Source: Roseinatronobacter domitianus (GTDB lineage Bacteria; Pseudomonadota; Alphaproteobacteria; Rhodobacterales; Rhodobacteraceae). From it: a stretch of DNA of 64,000 bases. The first letter of the stretch is position 1; every line of letters begins with the position of its first letter. The translations under genes were made by a program, and so were the position numbers. Where the stretch lies: positions 1-64,000 of the forward strand of contig NZ_JALZWP010000007.1 of assembly GCF_023336755.1 (NCBI RefSeq), written 5' to 3'. Positions 40,462 through 50,067 of the stretch are shown here, one piece after another. The notes beneath the pieces were generated by a model that was given only the letters and a program-made list of their open reading frames with translations, made no database searches and was not told the origin of the DNA.

Positions 40462-41319
40462 TTACAGCTTGCCTTTGCTTGGCGGCACGCTGATCGGTCC
40501 GCCAACATCCCTTGGCAAGGAAAGCTGCGCCACCTGTTCGGCAATAGGCTGGACAGAAAGTGGATGCGTGGTGCCAGAAAACCGCGCCGGGTCGTCCAGC
40601 ACTTGCCACGCGCCTTTGTGATAGACCTCTAATGTCGAAAACCGCGCCTTGTAGTCCATCTTGGGGCTGCCGGGGACCCAATAACCCAAATAAACGTAGG
40701 GCAGTCCCACCCGGCGTGCCAATTCGATCTGGTCAAGGATCATGAAACTGCCAAGGGATTGGTCGGCCATCTCCGGGTCGAAGAAGGAATAAACAAGGCT
40801 TAGCCCGTCTTCCAGAACATCGCTCAAGCACGCAGCAATCAAAGGGCCGTTCGGGCCAGTGGCCGCGTCGCGGTATTCCAGAACGCGCGTGCGGACCGGC
40901 GTTTCCTCGACCATGGCGGAATATTCGAACACGTCCATATCTGCCATGCCGCCATGGGTATGCCGGCTGTCCAGATAGCGGCGGAACAGCGCATATTGAT
41001 CTTCTGTCGCCCAAGCGCTGGTCACATCGCGTTTCAGATGCGCGTTTCGATTAACCACACGACGTTGCGACCGTGACGGGGTGAAATCCGCCACTCGGAT
41101 GCGTGCCGAAAGACAGGCCGCACAATCGGCGCAAGAGGGCCGATACAGAACATTCTGCGACCGGCGGAACCCTTGCTGCGACAGCTTGTCATTCATAGCC
41201 TCGGCCTGATCGCCCTGCAAAGCCGTGAACAGCTTGCGTTCCATCCGGTCCGGCAAATAGGGGCATGGCTGAGGGGCAGTCACATAGAACTGCGGAACGG
41301 TCGGCAGGGAATGACGCAT
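40462..41319 (-). CDS. bpt: Aspartate/glutamate leucyltransferase (Bpt)
   Basis: A 285-residue aminoacyl-tRNA-protein transferase of the bacterial Ate1/Bpt family. It adds Leu to N-terminal Asp/Glu so that ClpS-ClpAP degrades the protein (N-degron pathway). Family blocks are [38 protein letters not shown] with the Cys-rich motif, and [16 protein letters not shown]. It is convergent with the ynjF-like gene eight bases away and stands alone. Confidence 0.94.
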   Translation of the reverse strand: MRHSLPTVPQFYVTAPQPCPYLPDRMERKLFTALQGDQAEAMNDKLSQQGFRRSQNVLYRPSCADCAACLSARIRVADFTPSRSQRRVVNRNAHLKRDVTSAWATEDQYALFRRYLDSRHTHGGMADMDVFEYSAMVEETPVRTRVLEYRDAATGPNGPLIAACLSDVLEDGLSLVYSFFDPEMADQSLGSFMILDQIELARRVGLPYVYLGYWVPGSPKMDYKARFSTLEVYHKGAWQVLDDPARFSGTTHPLSVQPIAEQVAQLSLPRDVGGPISVPPSKGKL

Positions 41320-41401
41320 TGGCGGCTCTTGTTATGCAAAACCCGGAAAGGTTAGCAAGCGATTGGCCTTTCGCCAAGCCTGCAAACATAACCTATCCGC
41401 G

Positions 41402-41836
41402 TTATTCAGGGGCAATTCGATGCAGCATGGTGGTCGACAGAAGGTGATCGTGCAACCCTTGCCGGTAGGGAGACAGCAATATCAACGCAATGGAAACAAT
41501 CTGAAGCGGAAACACCGTCCACATCACGGCATGTGTGCTGCTGTAGATGAGCGCGGTGGTCACATCGGGTGTGCGCCCGTTCAGATGCCGCCATTTCAGC
41601 GCCATGACCATCATGCCCAGTGTTGCGCCGTAGCGTGACAGCATAACGGTGCGGTAGGCCACAGAGATCGCAGCGAACAAAAGCGGCAAGAAAAACGCGC
41701 TGATAAACAATGTCAGCACCAGCCCGACAAGCGTCAGGGCAACCGTGACCAACAGGTCAATCGCCCATGCTCCGGCGCGTTTCAATGGCACGTCCGTGTA
41801 GAATTCTGGCTGAAGCGCCGGGTCAGGCAAGGTCAT
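41402..41836 (-). CDS. RDD family membrane protein
   Basis: A 144-residue protein with three hydrophobic segments (LLVTVALTLVGLVLTLFI, FFLPLLFAAISVAYRTV and VMWTVFPLQIVSIALILL). The R and D-D signature is in PLKRAGAWAIDLL and RQGLHDHLL. Function in this family is not settled. Some members are transport-related. The start ATG 41836 overlaps the YbaK-like stop by four bases, indicating coupled translation. Confidence 0.85.
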   Translation of the reverse strand: MTLPDPALQPEFYTDVPLKRAGAWAIDLLVTVALTLVGLVLTLFISAFFLPLLFAAISVAYRTVMLSRYGATLGMMVMALKWRHLNGRTPDVTTALIYSSTHAVMWTVFPLQIVSIALILLSPYRQGLHDHLLSTTMLHRIAPE

Positions 41837-42300
41837 CCGGTAAAATCCGCAACTGTGGCATGGGCGACAGAGATAAGAACCCGCGGGGCAATTGAAAAGA
41901 CGTGGCGCGGTGTTCCGGCTGCGGCAAAGACGGTATCGAAGCTCAACAGCCGTGGATCGGCCCATGTTGCGGGCGCCGTCAGGTGTCCGATCGGGGCCAC
42001 GCCGCCGATGGCAAATCCTGTGACCGCGCGCACCTGAGCGGCGTCGGCGCGGCCCAAATCCTCACCCGCCAAAGCGCTGGCCTTATCGGCGCAGATGCGG
42101 TTGCCACCCGCTGTCAGGAACAGGTAAAGCGCGCCGCTTGTCTGCCCTGCGAACAGGATCGACTTTACGATCTGGTCCAGCGCGCAGCCGCAAGCCTCGG
42201 CGGCGAGTTCCGCGGTGCGCGCCTCTCCGGGTTCTATTATGGTGTTTGGCAGGCCCGCATCGGTCAATGCGCGGGCCACGCGAGCGACGGATTTACTCAA
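41833..42300 (-). CDS. YbaK/EbsC (ProX-type) aminoacyl-tRNA editing protein
   Basis: About 155 residues of the YbaK/prolyl-tRNA synthetase-associated fold, which deacylates mischarged tRNA in trans. It has the typical CALDQIVKSILF (conserved Lys), TAGGNRICADKASAL and GFAIGGVAPIGHL. The start is unusual: the frame has no ATG in this region, and TTG 42300 or GTG 42279 must be used. It overlaps the transaminase stop by eight bases, so it may depend on translational coupling. RDD follows with an ATGA overlap. Confidence 0.83.
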   Translation of the reverse strand: MSKSVARVARALTDAGLPNTIIEPGEARTAELAAEACGCALDQIVKSILFAGQTSGALYLFLTAGGNRICADKASALAGEDLGRADAAQVRAVTGFAIGGVAPIGHLTAPATWADPRLLSFDTVFAAAGTPRHVFSIAPRVLISVAHATVADFTG

Positions 42301-43612
42301 GCGCGTCCAGAACCTCTGCCAATGTGCCGATCAACTGATCGATATGCGATTTCTCGATTATCAAGGGCGGCGACATGGCGATGATATCGCCCGTGGTGCG
42401 GATCAGGATACCCTTTTCATAGGCTTGCAAAAACGCGTTGAAGGCCCGCTGCGTCGGCTTGCCTGCAATCGGTTCCAGTTCCACCGCGCCGATCAGCCCC
42501 ATATTGCGCGTGTCGATGACATGGCGATGGCCTTTCAGCGAATGCACCGCATCCTCCCAATAGGGCGCAATGTCATGCGCGCGGGCGAACAGGTTGTCCT
42601 GTTTATACGTCTCCAGCGTGGCCAGCCCGGCGGCGGAAGCAATCGGGCTGCCCGAATAGGTATAGCCGTGGAACAACTCGATCAGGTTTTCCGGCCCTTG
42701 CATGAAGGCGTCGTGAATATCCGCCGTGGTCAGCACCGCGCCCATCGGGATTACGCCATTGGTCAGACCCTTGGCGCAGGTAATCATGTCGGGCATCACG
42801 TCGAAATGCTGCGCGGCAAAGGCGCTGCCAAGACGGCCAAAGCCGGTAATGACCTCATCGAAAATCAGCAGAATGCCGTGCTTGCGGGTCAGTTCACGCA
42901 GGCGCTGCAAATAGCCCTTGGGCGGGATCAGCACACCGGTGGACCCGGCCACAGGCTCGACAATCACAGCGGCAATCGTGTCCGCGCCGTGCAGCGCGAC
43001 CATGCGCTCCAGATCATCGGCCAGATGCATGCCATGCTCTGGCTGGCCGCGCGACCATTGGTTTTCGGGCAGATGCGTGTGGGGCAAGTGGTCGACCCCT
43101 GCCAGCATGGCGCCAAAATGACGACGATTGTTGACAATGCCGCCCACCGAAATGCCGCCGAAATTCACGCCATGATAGCCGCGCTCGCGCCCGATGAGCC
43201 GGGTGCGGGTGCCGTTGCCAAGCGCACGGTGGTAGGCGATGGCGATTTTCAGCGCGGTTTCCACGCTTTCCGACCCGGAATTGGTAAAGAATGCGTGGTC
43301 GATACCTTCGGGCGCCAGATCGACCAGACGGTTGGCCAGTTCGAACGCTTTGGGGTGGCCCATCTGGAAGGCAGGGGCGTAATCCAGCTCCGTGACCTGT
43401 TTCTTGATCGCTTCGGTAATCAAGGGCCGCGCATGGCCCGCGTTGCAGCACCACAGCCCCGCCGTGCCGTCCAGCACCTGACGTCCGTCCGATGTGGTGT
43501 AATGCATACCATTGGCCGCGACCAACATGCGGGGCGCCGCCTTGAACTGGCGGTTCGCGGTGAACGGCATCCAGAAGGCGCGCAGGTCGTTTGGTGTAGG
43601 ACGGTCAAGCAT
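42293..43612 (-). CDS. Omega-amino acid:pyruvate aminotransferase (class III)
   Basis: A 439-residue PLP-dependent aminotransferase. The PLP Asp and pocket lie in LLIFDEVITGFGRLGS and the Schiff-base Lys in MITCAKGLTNGVIPMG. FTNSGSESVETALKIA binds the phosphate. The N-terminal WMPFTANRQFKAAPRM is typical of the beta-alanine/omega-amino acid:pyruvate group. The exact amine donor is unproven. The start is ATG 43612 (MLDRPTPNDLR). It is divergent from fabD and first of a set of three overlapping genes. Confidence 0.9.
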   Translation of the reverse strand: MLDRPTPNDLRAFWMPFTANRQFKAAPRMLVAANGMHYTTSDGRQVLDGTAGLWCCNAGHARPLITEAIKKQVTELDYAPAFQMGHPKAFELANRLVDLAPEGIDHAFFTNSGSESVETALKIAIAYHRALGNGTRTRLIGRERGYHGVNFGGISVGGIVNNRRHFGAMLAGVDHLPHTHLPENQWSRGQPEHGMHLADDLERMVALHGADTIAAVIVEPVAGSTGVLIPPKGYLQRLRELTRKHGILLIFDEVITGFGRLGSAFAAQHFDVMPDMITCAKGLTNGVIPMGAVLTTADIHDAFMQGPENLIELFHGYTYSGSPIASAAGLATLETYKQDNLFARAHDIAPYWEDAVHSLKGHRHVIDTRNMGLIGAVELEPIAGKPTQRAFNAFLQAYEKGILIRTTGDIIAMSPPLIIEKSHIDQLIGTLAEVLDALE

Positions 43613-43740
43613 GGCTGGCTCCGATTGCAGGGTTGCGGGAACGCTACCATAATAGAGCGCCCGTGCAAGCCTGACCGGCGCTTGAACCGGGCAGCAGTTT
43701 GGGGCATTGCCTAACGGGCAAACAAGGGTTGGAGACTGAC

Positions 43741-44670
43741 ATGAGCCGCGCATTCCTATTTCCCGGTCAAGGGGCACAAACCATCGGCATGGGCCGCGCG
43801 CTGGCCGACAGTTACCCGGCGGCGAAAGCGGTGTTTCAGGAAGTCGATGACGCTTTGGGAGAGGCTTTGTCGACGTTGATCTGGGACGGCGATATCGCCG
43901 ACCTGACCCTGACTGCCAATGCGCAACCGGCGCTGATGGCAACGTCCTTGGCGGCGTTCCGCGCTATGGAAGCCGAAGGCGTGGCAATCACCGATGCGGC
44001 TTTTGTCGCAGGGCATTCGCTGGGCGAGCATTCGGCGCTGGCGGCGGCGGGGTCGCTGTCGATTTCTGACGCGGCCAAGCTGTTGCGCATCCGGGGGCGT
44101 GCGATGCAAGCCGCCGTGCCGGTGGGCGAGGGGGCAATGGCGGCGCTGCTGGGGCTGGATTTTGCCACCGCATCTGAGATTGCGGCAGAGGCTGCGCAGG
44201 GCGAGGTGTGCCAAGCCGCCAATGACAATGACCCCGCGCAGGTGGTCGTCTCTGGCCATAGGGCGGCGGTAGAACGCGCGGTTGAAATTGCGAAAACGCG
44301 CGGCGCGCGGCGGGCCATGTTGCTGCCCGTGTCGGCCCCGTTCCATTGCGCGCTGATGCAGCCTGCGGCCGATGCCATGGCAGAGGCGCTGGCCGGCGTT
44401 GCCCTGAATGCGCCTGCTGTGCCGCTGGTGGCCAATGTGAGGGCGGAAGCGGTCAGCGATCCCGCCACCATTCGCGCGCTGCTGGTCGAGCAGGTGACCG
44501 GGTCGGTGCGGTGGCGCGAGTCGGTCGCTTGGATGGCCGATCAAGGCGTGACCGAATTCTGGGAAATCGGCGCGGGCAAGGCTTTGTCGGGGATGGTCAA
44601 ACGGATTGCAAAAGGGTCAGACACCCGCACCGTGGGCACGCCAGAGGATTTGGCGGCTTTGGCGACGTGA
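43741..44670 (+). CDS. fabD: Malonyl-CoA:ACP transacylase
   Basis: A 309-residue enzyme loading malonate onto acyl carrier protein for fatty acid synthesis. The nucleophile Ser lies in AGHSLGEHSAL (about residue 92). The N-terminal FPGQGAQ, the arginine region DAAKLLRIRGRAMQ, and VSAPFHCALM with the second catalytic His are in place. A ribosome-binding GGAGA precedes the ATG. No other fab gene follows. A hairpin lies just after the stop, so fabD appears monocistronic here. Confidence 0.96.
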   Translation: MSRAFLFPGQGAQTIGMGRALADSYPAAKAVFQEVDDALGEALSTLIWDGDIADLTLTANAQPALMATSLAAFRAMEAEGVAITDAAFVAGHSLGEHSALAAAGSLSISDAAKLLRIRGRAMQAAVPVGEGAMAALLGLDFATASEIAAEAAQGEVCQAANDNDPAQVVVSGHRAAVERAVEIAKTRGARRAMLLPVSAPFHCALMQPAADAMAEALAGVALNAPAVPLVANVRAEAVSDPATIRALLVEQVTGSVRWRESVAWMADQGVTEFWEIGAGKALSGMVKRIAKGSDTRTVGTPEDLAALAT

Positions 44671-44677
44671 CCAAGAG

Positions 44678-44702
44678 GCCCCGGCTTTAGGGCCGGGGCG
44701 CG
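44678..44702. terminator. Hairpin after fabD
   Basis: GCCCCGGC-TTTA-GGGCCGGGGC type stem between the fabD stop and the convergent SYLF lipoprotein gene. There is no T-run, so termination is a guess from position and stability. Confidence 0.4.
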
Positions 44703-44706
44703 AGGT

Positions 44707-45270
44707 TCAGGGAATGATCCGGGCGTATTTCACGCCTGCCAGTGATGCACCCGCCAGAACGCCCGACTGTCCGAACACCACAGCAATGACGGGGGCGAAT
44801 TGGGTCGTGGTTTCGGCCCCAAGTGATCCGCCTTGCGTCGGGGTAGCATAGCGCAGGTCCGCGCTTGCAGCCCAGCCTTCGGAATAACGAAAATCCGAAA
44901 GCGCCTGTTCGGTCATGAAAAACAGCGCATGAGCATATTGCTGCCCGCCGATTTGCAAACCAAAGCTGGCGCGGGTGGCGGAATAGTAGTCGACCGTAGC
45001 ATCATCTATGCGCAGCGCGCCGCGCCCGTAAGAGCCACCGACGAACAGCCCTGCCTCTGTAACGACAGGGATATACAGAATCCCACGCGAGTTCTCGAAT
45101 AGTTCACCCAAACTGGGATAGTTGCTGCGAAGATAGTCGCGAGCGGAGTCGACCCGCGCATCCAGACGGTCGGCACCCTCGCTGCCGATTGGATTGCCGC
45201 AAGCGGCCAATCCAGTGGTGATACCCGCCAACCCTGCGAGCGTGAAAGCCCGCCTGCTTATCTGTGTCAT
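44707..45270 (-). CDS. SYLF-domain (YSC84-like) lipoprotein
   Basis: A 187-residue exported lipoprotein. A twin-Arg-like n-region (SRRAF) precedes a hydrophobic core and lipobox LAAC, giving Cys at about residue 24. The SYLF lipid-binding domain has RGILYIPVVTEAGLFVGGSYGRGAL and ADLRYATPTQGGSLGAETTTQ. SYLF proteins bind phosphoinositides in eukaryotes, and the bacterial role is unknown. A perfect AGGATA-N4-TATCCT repeat lies 18-33 bp before the ATG. Confidence 0.87.
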   Translation of the reverse strand: MTQISRRAFTLAGLAGITTGLAACGNPIGSEGADRLDARVDSARDYLRSNYPSLGELFENSRGILYIPVVTEAGLFVGGSYGRGALRIDDATVDYYSATRASFGLQIGGQQYAHALFFMTEQALSDFRYSEGWAASADLRYATPTQGGSLGAETTTQFAPVIAVVFGQSGVLAGASLAGVKYARIIP

Positions 45271-45287
45271 TGCTCTGCCTCTGATAA

Positions 45288-45303
45288 AGGATACCGCTAT
45301 CCT
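45288..45303. repeat. AGGATA-CCGC-TATCCT inverted repeat
   Basis: A perfect 6-bp-arm palindrome in the 5' region of the SYLF lipoprotein gene, between it and the broken pilin-like gene. It may be an operator or a leader hairpin, and its function is unknown. The remaining 45304-45439 stretch shows no gene. Confidence 0.3.
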
Positions 45304-45439
45304 GCGACCTTGACACTAAATTAGCGCGAATGTGCGGCTTTGTCACCCGTGTGCGGAGCTTTGCGGCAGTTCCTTGCGCATGCCCAGAGTCTGGCTTGGA
45401 TCGCGTGTCAAACTTACCTTTGCCCTTGGTCGCCTTGCA

Positions 45440-45928
45440 TCAGAAGGTTTGAGTATAAAGCGCGTGGGCCTCTTCATAGGTCATAACGCCGGAGATTGGG
45501 TATAGGCCGCGCGACATCAATTCGTCGCGCTGCAACGACATGATATCGAGTTGCGCACCCGCACCCATCGTGGACAAGCTATGTCCGACCGAATTGTCGT
45601 CGGCTTCTACCGCGTTCATGAAAGCCGCGACCCGATCTTGTTACCAGCCCCTCAGTGTGCTGTCGGTTGCTTCCGCAAAGCAAATCACTTGCGGATAGAC
45701 CCAACCTTGCGGCAGCAAACCCGGTCGACCGAACAGGATGCTGGCCACGCGCGCACCGCTCAAGCTGTTCTGAATGTCCATGCCCAAAGGATCGGTGCCC
45801 GTCCTGACGGCCACAACAGAGGACACGCCAAGCCCGACGGTTGCCGCGGCCAACACGACCCAATCCACCATGATCGCACCTGATTGGTTCGCCAACAACC
45901 GCTGGATGCGTCAAATAGCATGGTTCAT
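45440..45928 (-). pseudogene. Flp-type pilin-like gene with two in-frame stops
   Basis: A 163-codon frame starts at ATG 45928, preceded by AAGGGGG at a good distance. It reads MNHAI, then TGA (codon 6), then RIQRLLANQSGAIMVDWVVL. The N-terminus SGAIMVDWVVLAAATVGLGV resembles Flp/type IVb pilin precursors and related Rhodobacteraceae proteins (SGAITVDW-type). A second in-frame stop, TAA at 45643-45641, follows ...STLRGW, after which 66 more codons read coherently to TGA at 45440. CGA to TGA would explain the first stop. Either the gene is dead, or shorter pieces (ATG 45871 and ATG 45622) are expressed separately. Confidence 0.6.
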
Positions 45929-46006
45929 TCTGTGCCCCCTTGTTGAACCTATGTCCAAGAATTATAAAAGCAGCGGGGCAAAAACTGGGGCGTGAATATG
46001 GCCAGA

Positions 46007-47068
<1,062 letters not shown>

Positions 47069-47090
47069 TCACCTGCCCGGTCATGCGGTG

Positions 47091-48143
47091 TTACGCGCTA
47101 TCCGGCATCAGCCCGCGCGTGGCGGTCAGCGCCGCCATGACTGATGCTCGCGTCACCTGCCCCAATACACGGTCCCCGTCCGACAAGGCCAGCGTGTCAT
47201 GCTGGTTGTCGAATTGCGCCATGACCTCTCGGATTGGCATGTCCGCCGGGACACTGCGCGTCGGTGCGCCGACCACGCTGGCGGGCACAAGCGCGTCGCG
47301 CGCGCGCAGCACGCCCAGCGGGTTCATATTGGCGACGAAATCGGCCACATACTGGTTCGCGGGGGTCTGGAATATCTGCGCGGGCGTGCCGCATTGGATC
47401 ATCCGGCCACCTTCCAGAATGGCAATTCGGTTGCCCAGTTTGAACGCTTCGTCCAGATCGTGGCTGACGAAGATGATGGTGCGTTTCAGCCGCGCTTGCA
47501 GTTCCAGAAGTTCGTCTTGCAGCCGCGCGCGGATCAGCGGGTCGAGCGCCGAAAACGGCTCATCCATCAAGAGCACGGGTGCGTCAGTGGCGAACGCCCG
47601 CGCGAGTCCCACGCGCTGTTGCATCCCGCCCGACAAAGCGCTGACAGGCTGGTCGGCCCATTGCGTCAGGCCCACCAGTTCTAGCTGCGTGTCGATCTTT
47701 TCGCGCCGGGCGCGTTTGCCCATTCCGGCCAGTTCCAACCCCAGCCCGACATTCTCGCGCACCGACCGCCACGGCAGCAGGCCAAATTGCTGGAACACCA
47801 TCGCGACCGTCCGGGTCCGCAAACGGCGCAATGTGGCGCGGCTGGCATTTGGCACGCTGACCAATTCGGTGCCGTCATTGACCAGCACATCGCCCTGCAC
47901 GATGGGGTTCAGCCCGTTCACCGCGCGTAAAAGCGTGGATTTTCCTGACCCTGACAGGCCCATCAGCACGACAATCTCGCCCGGCGCCACATCCAGCGAA
48001 CAATCATGCACGCCCAGAACCTGGCCCGTCTTTTCCTTGATGGCGTCGCGGCTCTGGCCGGTTTCCATCAGCGGGATTGCTTTGTAAGGGTTTGACCCGA
48101 AAACGATAGAGACGTTTTGAAAACGAACGGCGGGATCGGTCAT
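47091..48143 (-). CDS. choV: Choline/betaine ABC transporter ATP-binding protein (ProV/ChoV-like)
   Basis: A 350-residue ABC ATPase of the glycine betaine/proline family. Walker A is GLSGSGKSTLLRAVNGL, the signature is LSGGMQQRVGLARAFATDAP, Walker B is LLMDEPFSALD, and the switch is FVSHD. The C-terminal about 65 residues form CBS-like sequence, fitting ProV. The start overlaps the permease stop by four bases. With the permease, the binding protein and the facing bet genes, choline is the likely substrate. Confidence 0.9.
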   Translation of the reverse strand: MTDPAVRFQNVSIVFGSNPYKAIPLMETGQSRDAIKEKTGQVLGVHDCSLDVAPGEIVVLMGLSGSGKSTLLRAVNGLNPIVQGDVLVNDGTELVSVPNASRATLRRLRTRTVAMVFQQFGLLPWRSVRENVGLGLELAGMGKRARREKIDTQLELVGLTQWADQPVSALSGGMQQRVGLARAFATDAPVLLMDEPFSALDPLIRARLQDELLELQARLKRTIIFVSHDLDEAFKLGNRIAILEGGRMIQCGTPAQIFQTPANQYVADFVANMNPLGVLRARDALVPASVVGAPTRSVPADMPIREVMAQFDNQHDTLALSDGDRVLGQVTRASVMAALTATRGLMPDSA

Positions 48144-48991
48144 CGCGCTGCCTCCACCCGTAGCATGCGGTCAAGCATGATGGCCACGGCGACGATGACC
48201 GCGCCCGCCTCGAAGCCAAGCGCCGCATTGACCGTGTTCAGCGCCCGCACAATCGACACGCCCAAGCCCGGTGCGCCCACAAGCCCTGCGATGACCACCA
48301 TCGACAGCGACAGCATGATGGTCTGGTTCAACCCGGCCATGATCTGTGGAAAGGCAAAGGGCAGTTCCACCTTCCAGATGCGCTGGGCCGTGGTCGCGCC
48401 AAAGGCCGTCGCCGCTTCAGATAGCGCCTGCGGGGTGGACCGGATGCCAAGTTCCGTCAGCCGGATCGCGGCGGGCATGGCGAAAATGACAGTCGCAACC
48501 AGCCCCGGCACCATGCCAAGCCCGAACAGCACCAGCACCGGAATAAGATAGACGAAGACCGGCAGCGTCTGCATCAGGTCCAGAATAGGCGTCAGCGCGC
48601 GGTAAAACCGCGGGTGATGCGCGGCATAGATACCCAAGGGAACGCCCACACCCATACAGACCACGCAAGACGCCAGAACAAGCGTCAGCGTCTGCATCGT
48701 TAAGTCCCAATAACCTTGGTTCAACGCGAACAAGGCGCAGAGGCCCACGATGATGACCGACACCAGCCGGCGTTGCAGCAGCCATGTCAGCGCGCAGAAC
48801 GCTGCAACAATGATGAACGGGTGCGGCACGCTCAGCGCGCTTTCCAACCCGCCAATCATGCTGCGCAGAGTTTGTTCCAGTGTATCGAATGCTGTGATGA
48901 ACGTGTCTTGCAGCCATTCAAACCCCATTGCGACCACGCGGCCCACCGGGATTTTCGCGTCTATGATGGGTTGGGTAAATGCGTCGGCCAT
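48140..48991 (-). CDS. choW: Choline/betaine ABC transporter permease (ProW/ChoW-like)
   Basis: A 283-residue inner-membrane permease with about six to seven hydrophobic helices and the BPD_transp_1 loop LSEAATAFGATTAQRIWKVELP. The start is ATG 48991 (MADAFTQPIIDAKIPVG). The extra upstream codons cover the hairpin before it. It is translationally coupled to choV. A hairpin plus an oligo-T on the minus strand between choX and choW probably reduces permease expression relative to the binding protein. Confidence 0.9.
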   Translation of the reverse strand: MADAFTQPIIDAKIPVGRVVAMGFEWLQDTFITAFDTLEQTLRSMIGGLESALSVPHPFIIVAAFCALTWLLQRRLVSVIIVGLCALFALNQGYWDLTMQTLTLVLASCVVCMGVGVPLGIYAAHHPRFYRALTPILDLMQTLPVFVYLIPVLVLFGLGMVPGLVATVIFAMPAAIRLTELGIRSTPQALSEAATAFGATTAQRIWKVELPFAFPQIMAGLNQTIMLSLSMVVIAGLVGAPGLGVSIVRALNTVNAALGFEAGAVIVAVAIMLDRMLRVEAAR

Positions 48992-49006
48992 GCGGTGCCC
49001 CTTAAT

Positions 49007-49038
49007 CAAAAAAACGCCCCGGACCATTGGCCGGGGCG
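49007..49038 (-). terminator. Attenuator-like hairpin between choX and choW
   Basis: An 8-bp perfect stem CGCCCCGG-N8-CCGGGGCG followed, on the minus strand, by seven to eight T. It lies between choX and choW and may act as a partial terminator, as often seen after binding protein genes. Confidence 0.65.
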
Positions 49039-49046
49039 CGAAGGGA

Positions 49047-49967
49047 TCAGTTCAGCGCGGCCATAACGGCGGCCATGGCGTCGCCGCCGTCTGCCGTTGT
49101 CACGCCCTCCAGCCATGGGCTGATAGCGTCGGTGTTGGCCGACAGCCACGCGGTCGCGGCGGCTTCGGGCATCGTGCCATCATTCAGGATCGCGCCCATG
49201 ATCTCGTTTTCCATGGCCAGCGTGAATTCGAGGTTGTTCAGGAACGCGCCGACATTCGGGCATTCCGCGACAAACCCGGCGCGCGTGTTGGTGTAAACCT
49301 CTGCACCGCCGAAATTGGGGCCGAACCAGTCGTCGCCACCGGCCAGATAGGTCATGTCATAGGCGGCGTTCATCGGGTGCGGTTCCCACCCAAGGAACAC
49401 AACAGGCTCATCCCGGCGGTCAGCGCGGGCGACTTGGGACAGCATCCCCTGCTCAGAGCTTTCGACCACCGTCAGGCCCGACAGTCCGAACGCATCGGCC
49501 TCGATCATATCAAGGATCAGGCGGTTGCCGTCATTGCCCGGCTCGATCCCGTAGATTTTGCCGTCCAGTGCCTCGGCCTGCGCGGCGATGCTGGCGAAAT
49601 CGGTGATCCCAAGGGCCGCGCCTGCCGCATTGGTGGCAAGCGTGTATTTCGCGCCGGTCAGGTTGCGGCGCACTGTGTCGACGGTGCCTGCCTCGCGGTA
49701 GGGGGCGATATCGGCTTCCATCGTGGGCATCCAGTTGCCAAGGAACACATCGACATCGCCATTGGCCATGGACGTGTAGGTTACGGGCACTGACAGAACC
49801 AACGTGTTGGTGTCATAGCCCAAGGCGTCCAGCAGCGTGGTGGCTACAGCGGTTGTGGCGGTGATGTCGGTCCAGCCCACATCGGAAAAGGTGACAGACG
49901 TGCAATCTGCAAAAGCTGGGCCAGCGGCCAAAGCGGCGGCGGCAAGCGTCGTCAGGCGAAGGGTCAT
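49047..49967 (-). CDS. choX: Choline-binding protein (ChoX-like)
   Basis: A 306-residue periplasmic binding protein of the OpuAC/ProX family. The signal peptide ends ALAAGPAFA (about residue 20). The mature protein has VTFSDVGWTDITATTAV, DVFLGNWMPTMEADIAPY with tryptophan/tyrosine box residues, YGIEPGND and VFLGWEPHPMN, the aromatic cage set that binds the quaternary amine. The start is ATG 49967 with GGGAGAAAT upstream. The frame further upstream runs into the betI promoter. First gene of choXWV. Confidence 0.92.
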   Translation of the reverse strand: MTLRLTTLAAAALAAGPAFADCTSVTFSDVGWTDITATTAVATTLLDALGYDTNTLVLSVPVTYTSMANGDVDVFLGNWMPTMEADIAPYREAGTVDTVRRNLTGAKYTLATNAAGAALGITDFASIAAQAEALDGKIYGIEPGNDGNRLILDMIEADAFGLSGLTVVESSEQGMLSQVARADRRDEPVVFLGWEPHPMNAAYDMTYLAGGDDWFGPNFGGAEVYTNTRAGFVAECPNVGAFLNNLEFTLAMENEIMGAILNDGTMPEAAATAWLSANTDAISPWLEGVTTADGGDAMAAVMAALN

Positions 49968-49995
49968 TGATATTTCTCCCATGTTGCGTTTTTTC

Positions 49996-50011
49996 TTGAT
50001 TGACCAATCAA
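49996..50011. promoter_or_regulatory. Putative BetI operator
   Basis: A perfect palindrome TTGATTG-AC-CAATCAA between choX and betI, 29 bp before choX and 57 bp before betI. It fits the known style of BetI sites and could control both directions, with choline as inducer. Assignment to BetI is inferred from position. Confidence 0.7.
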
Positions 50012-50067
50012 TAAACAATCGGATAGCAAACTTGCAACAGAAATGTCGTTTAAGGGGCCAAGCTGCC

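Noticed and set aside
45579-45914. 111-codon minus-strand ORF overlapping the pilin-like pseudogene
   Set aside because: Out of frame with the pilin-like sequence, and its translation is low-complexity Gly/Arg without similarity.
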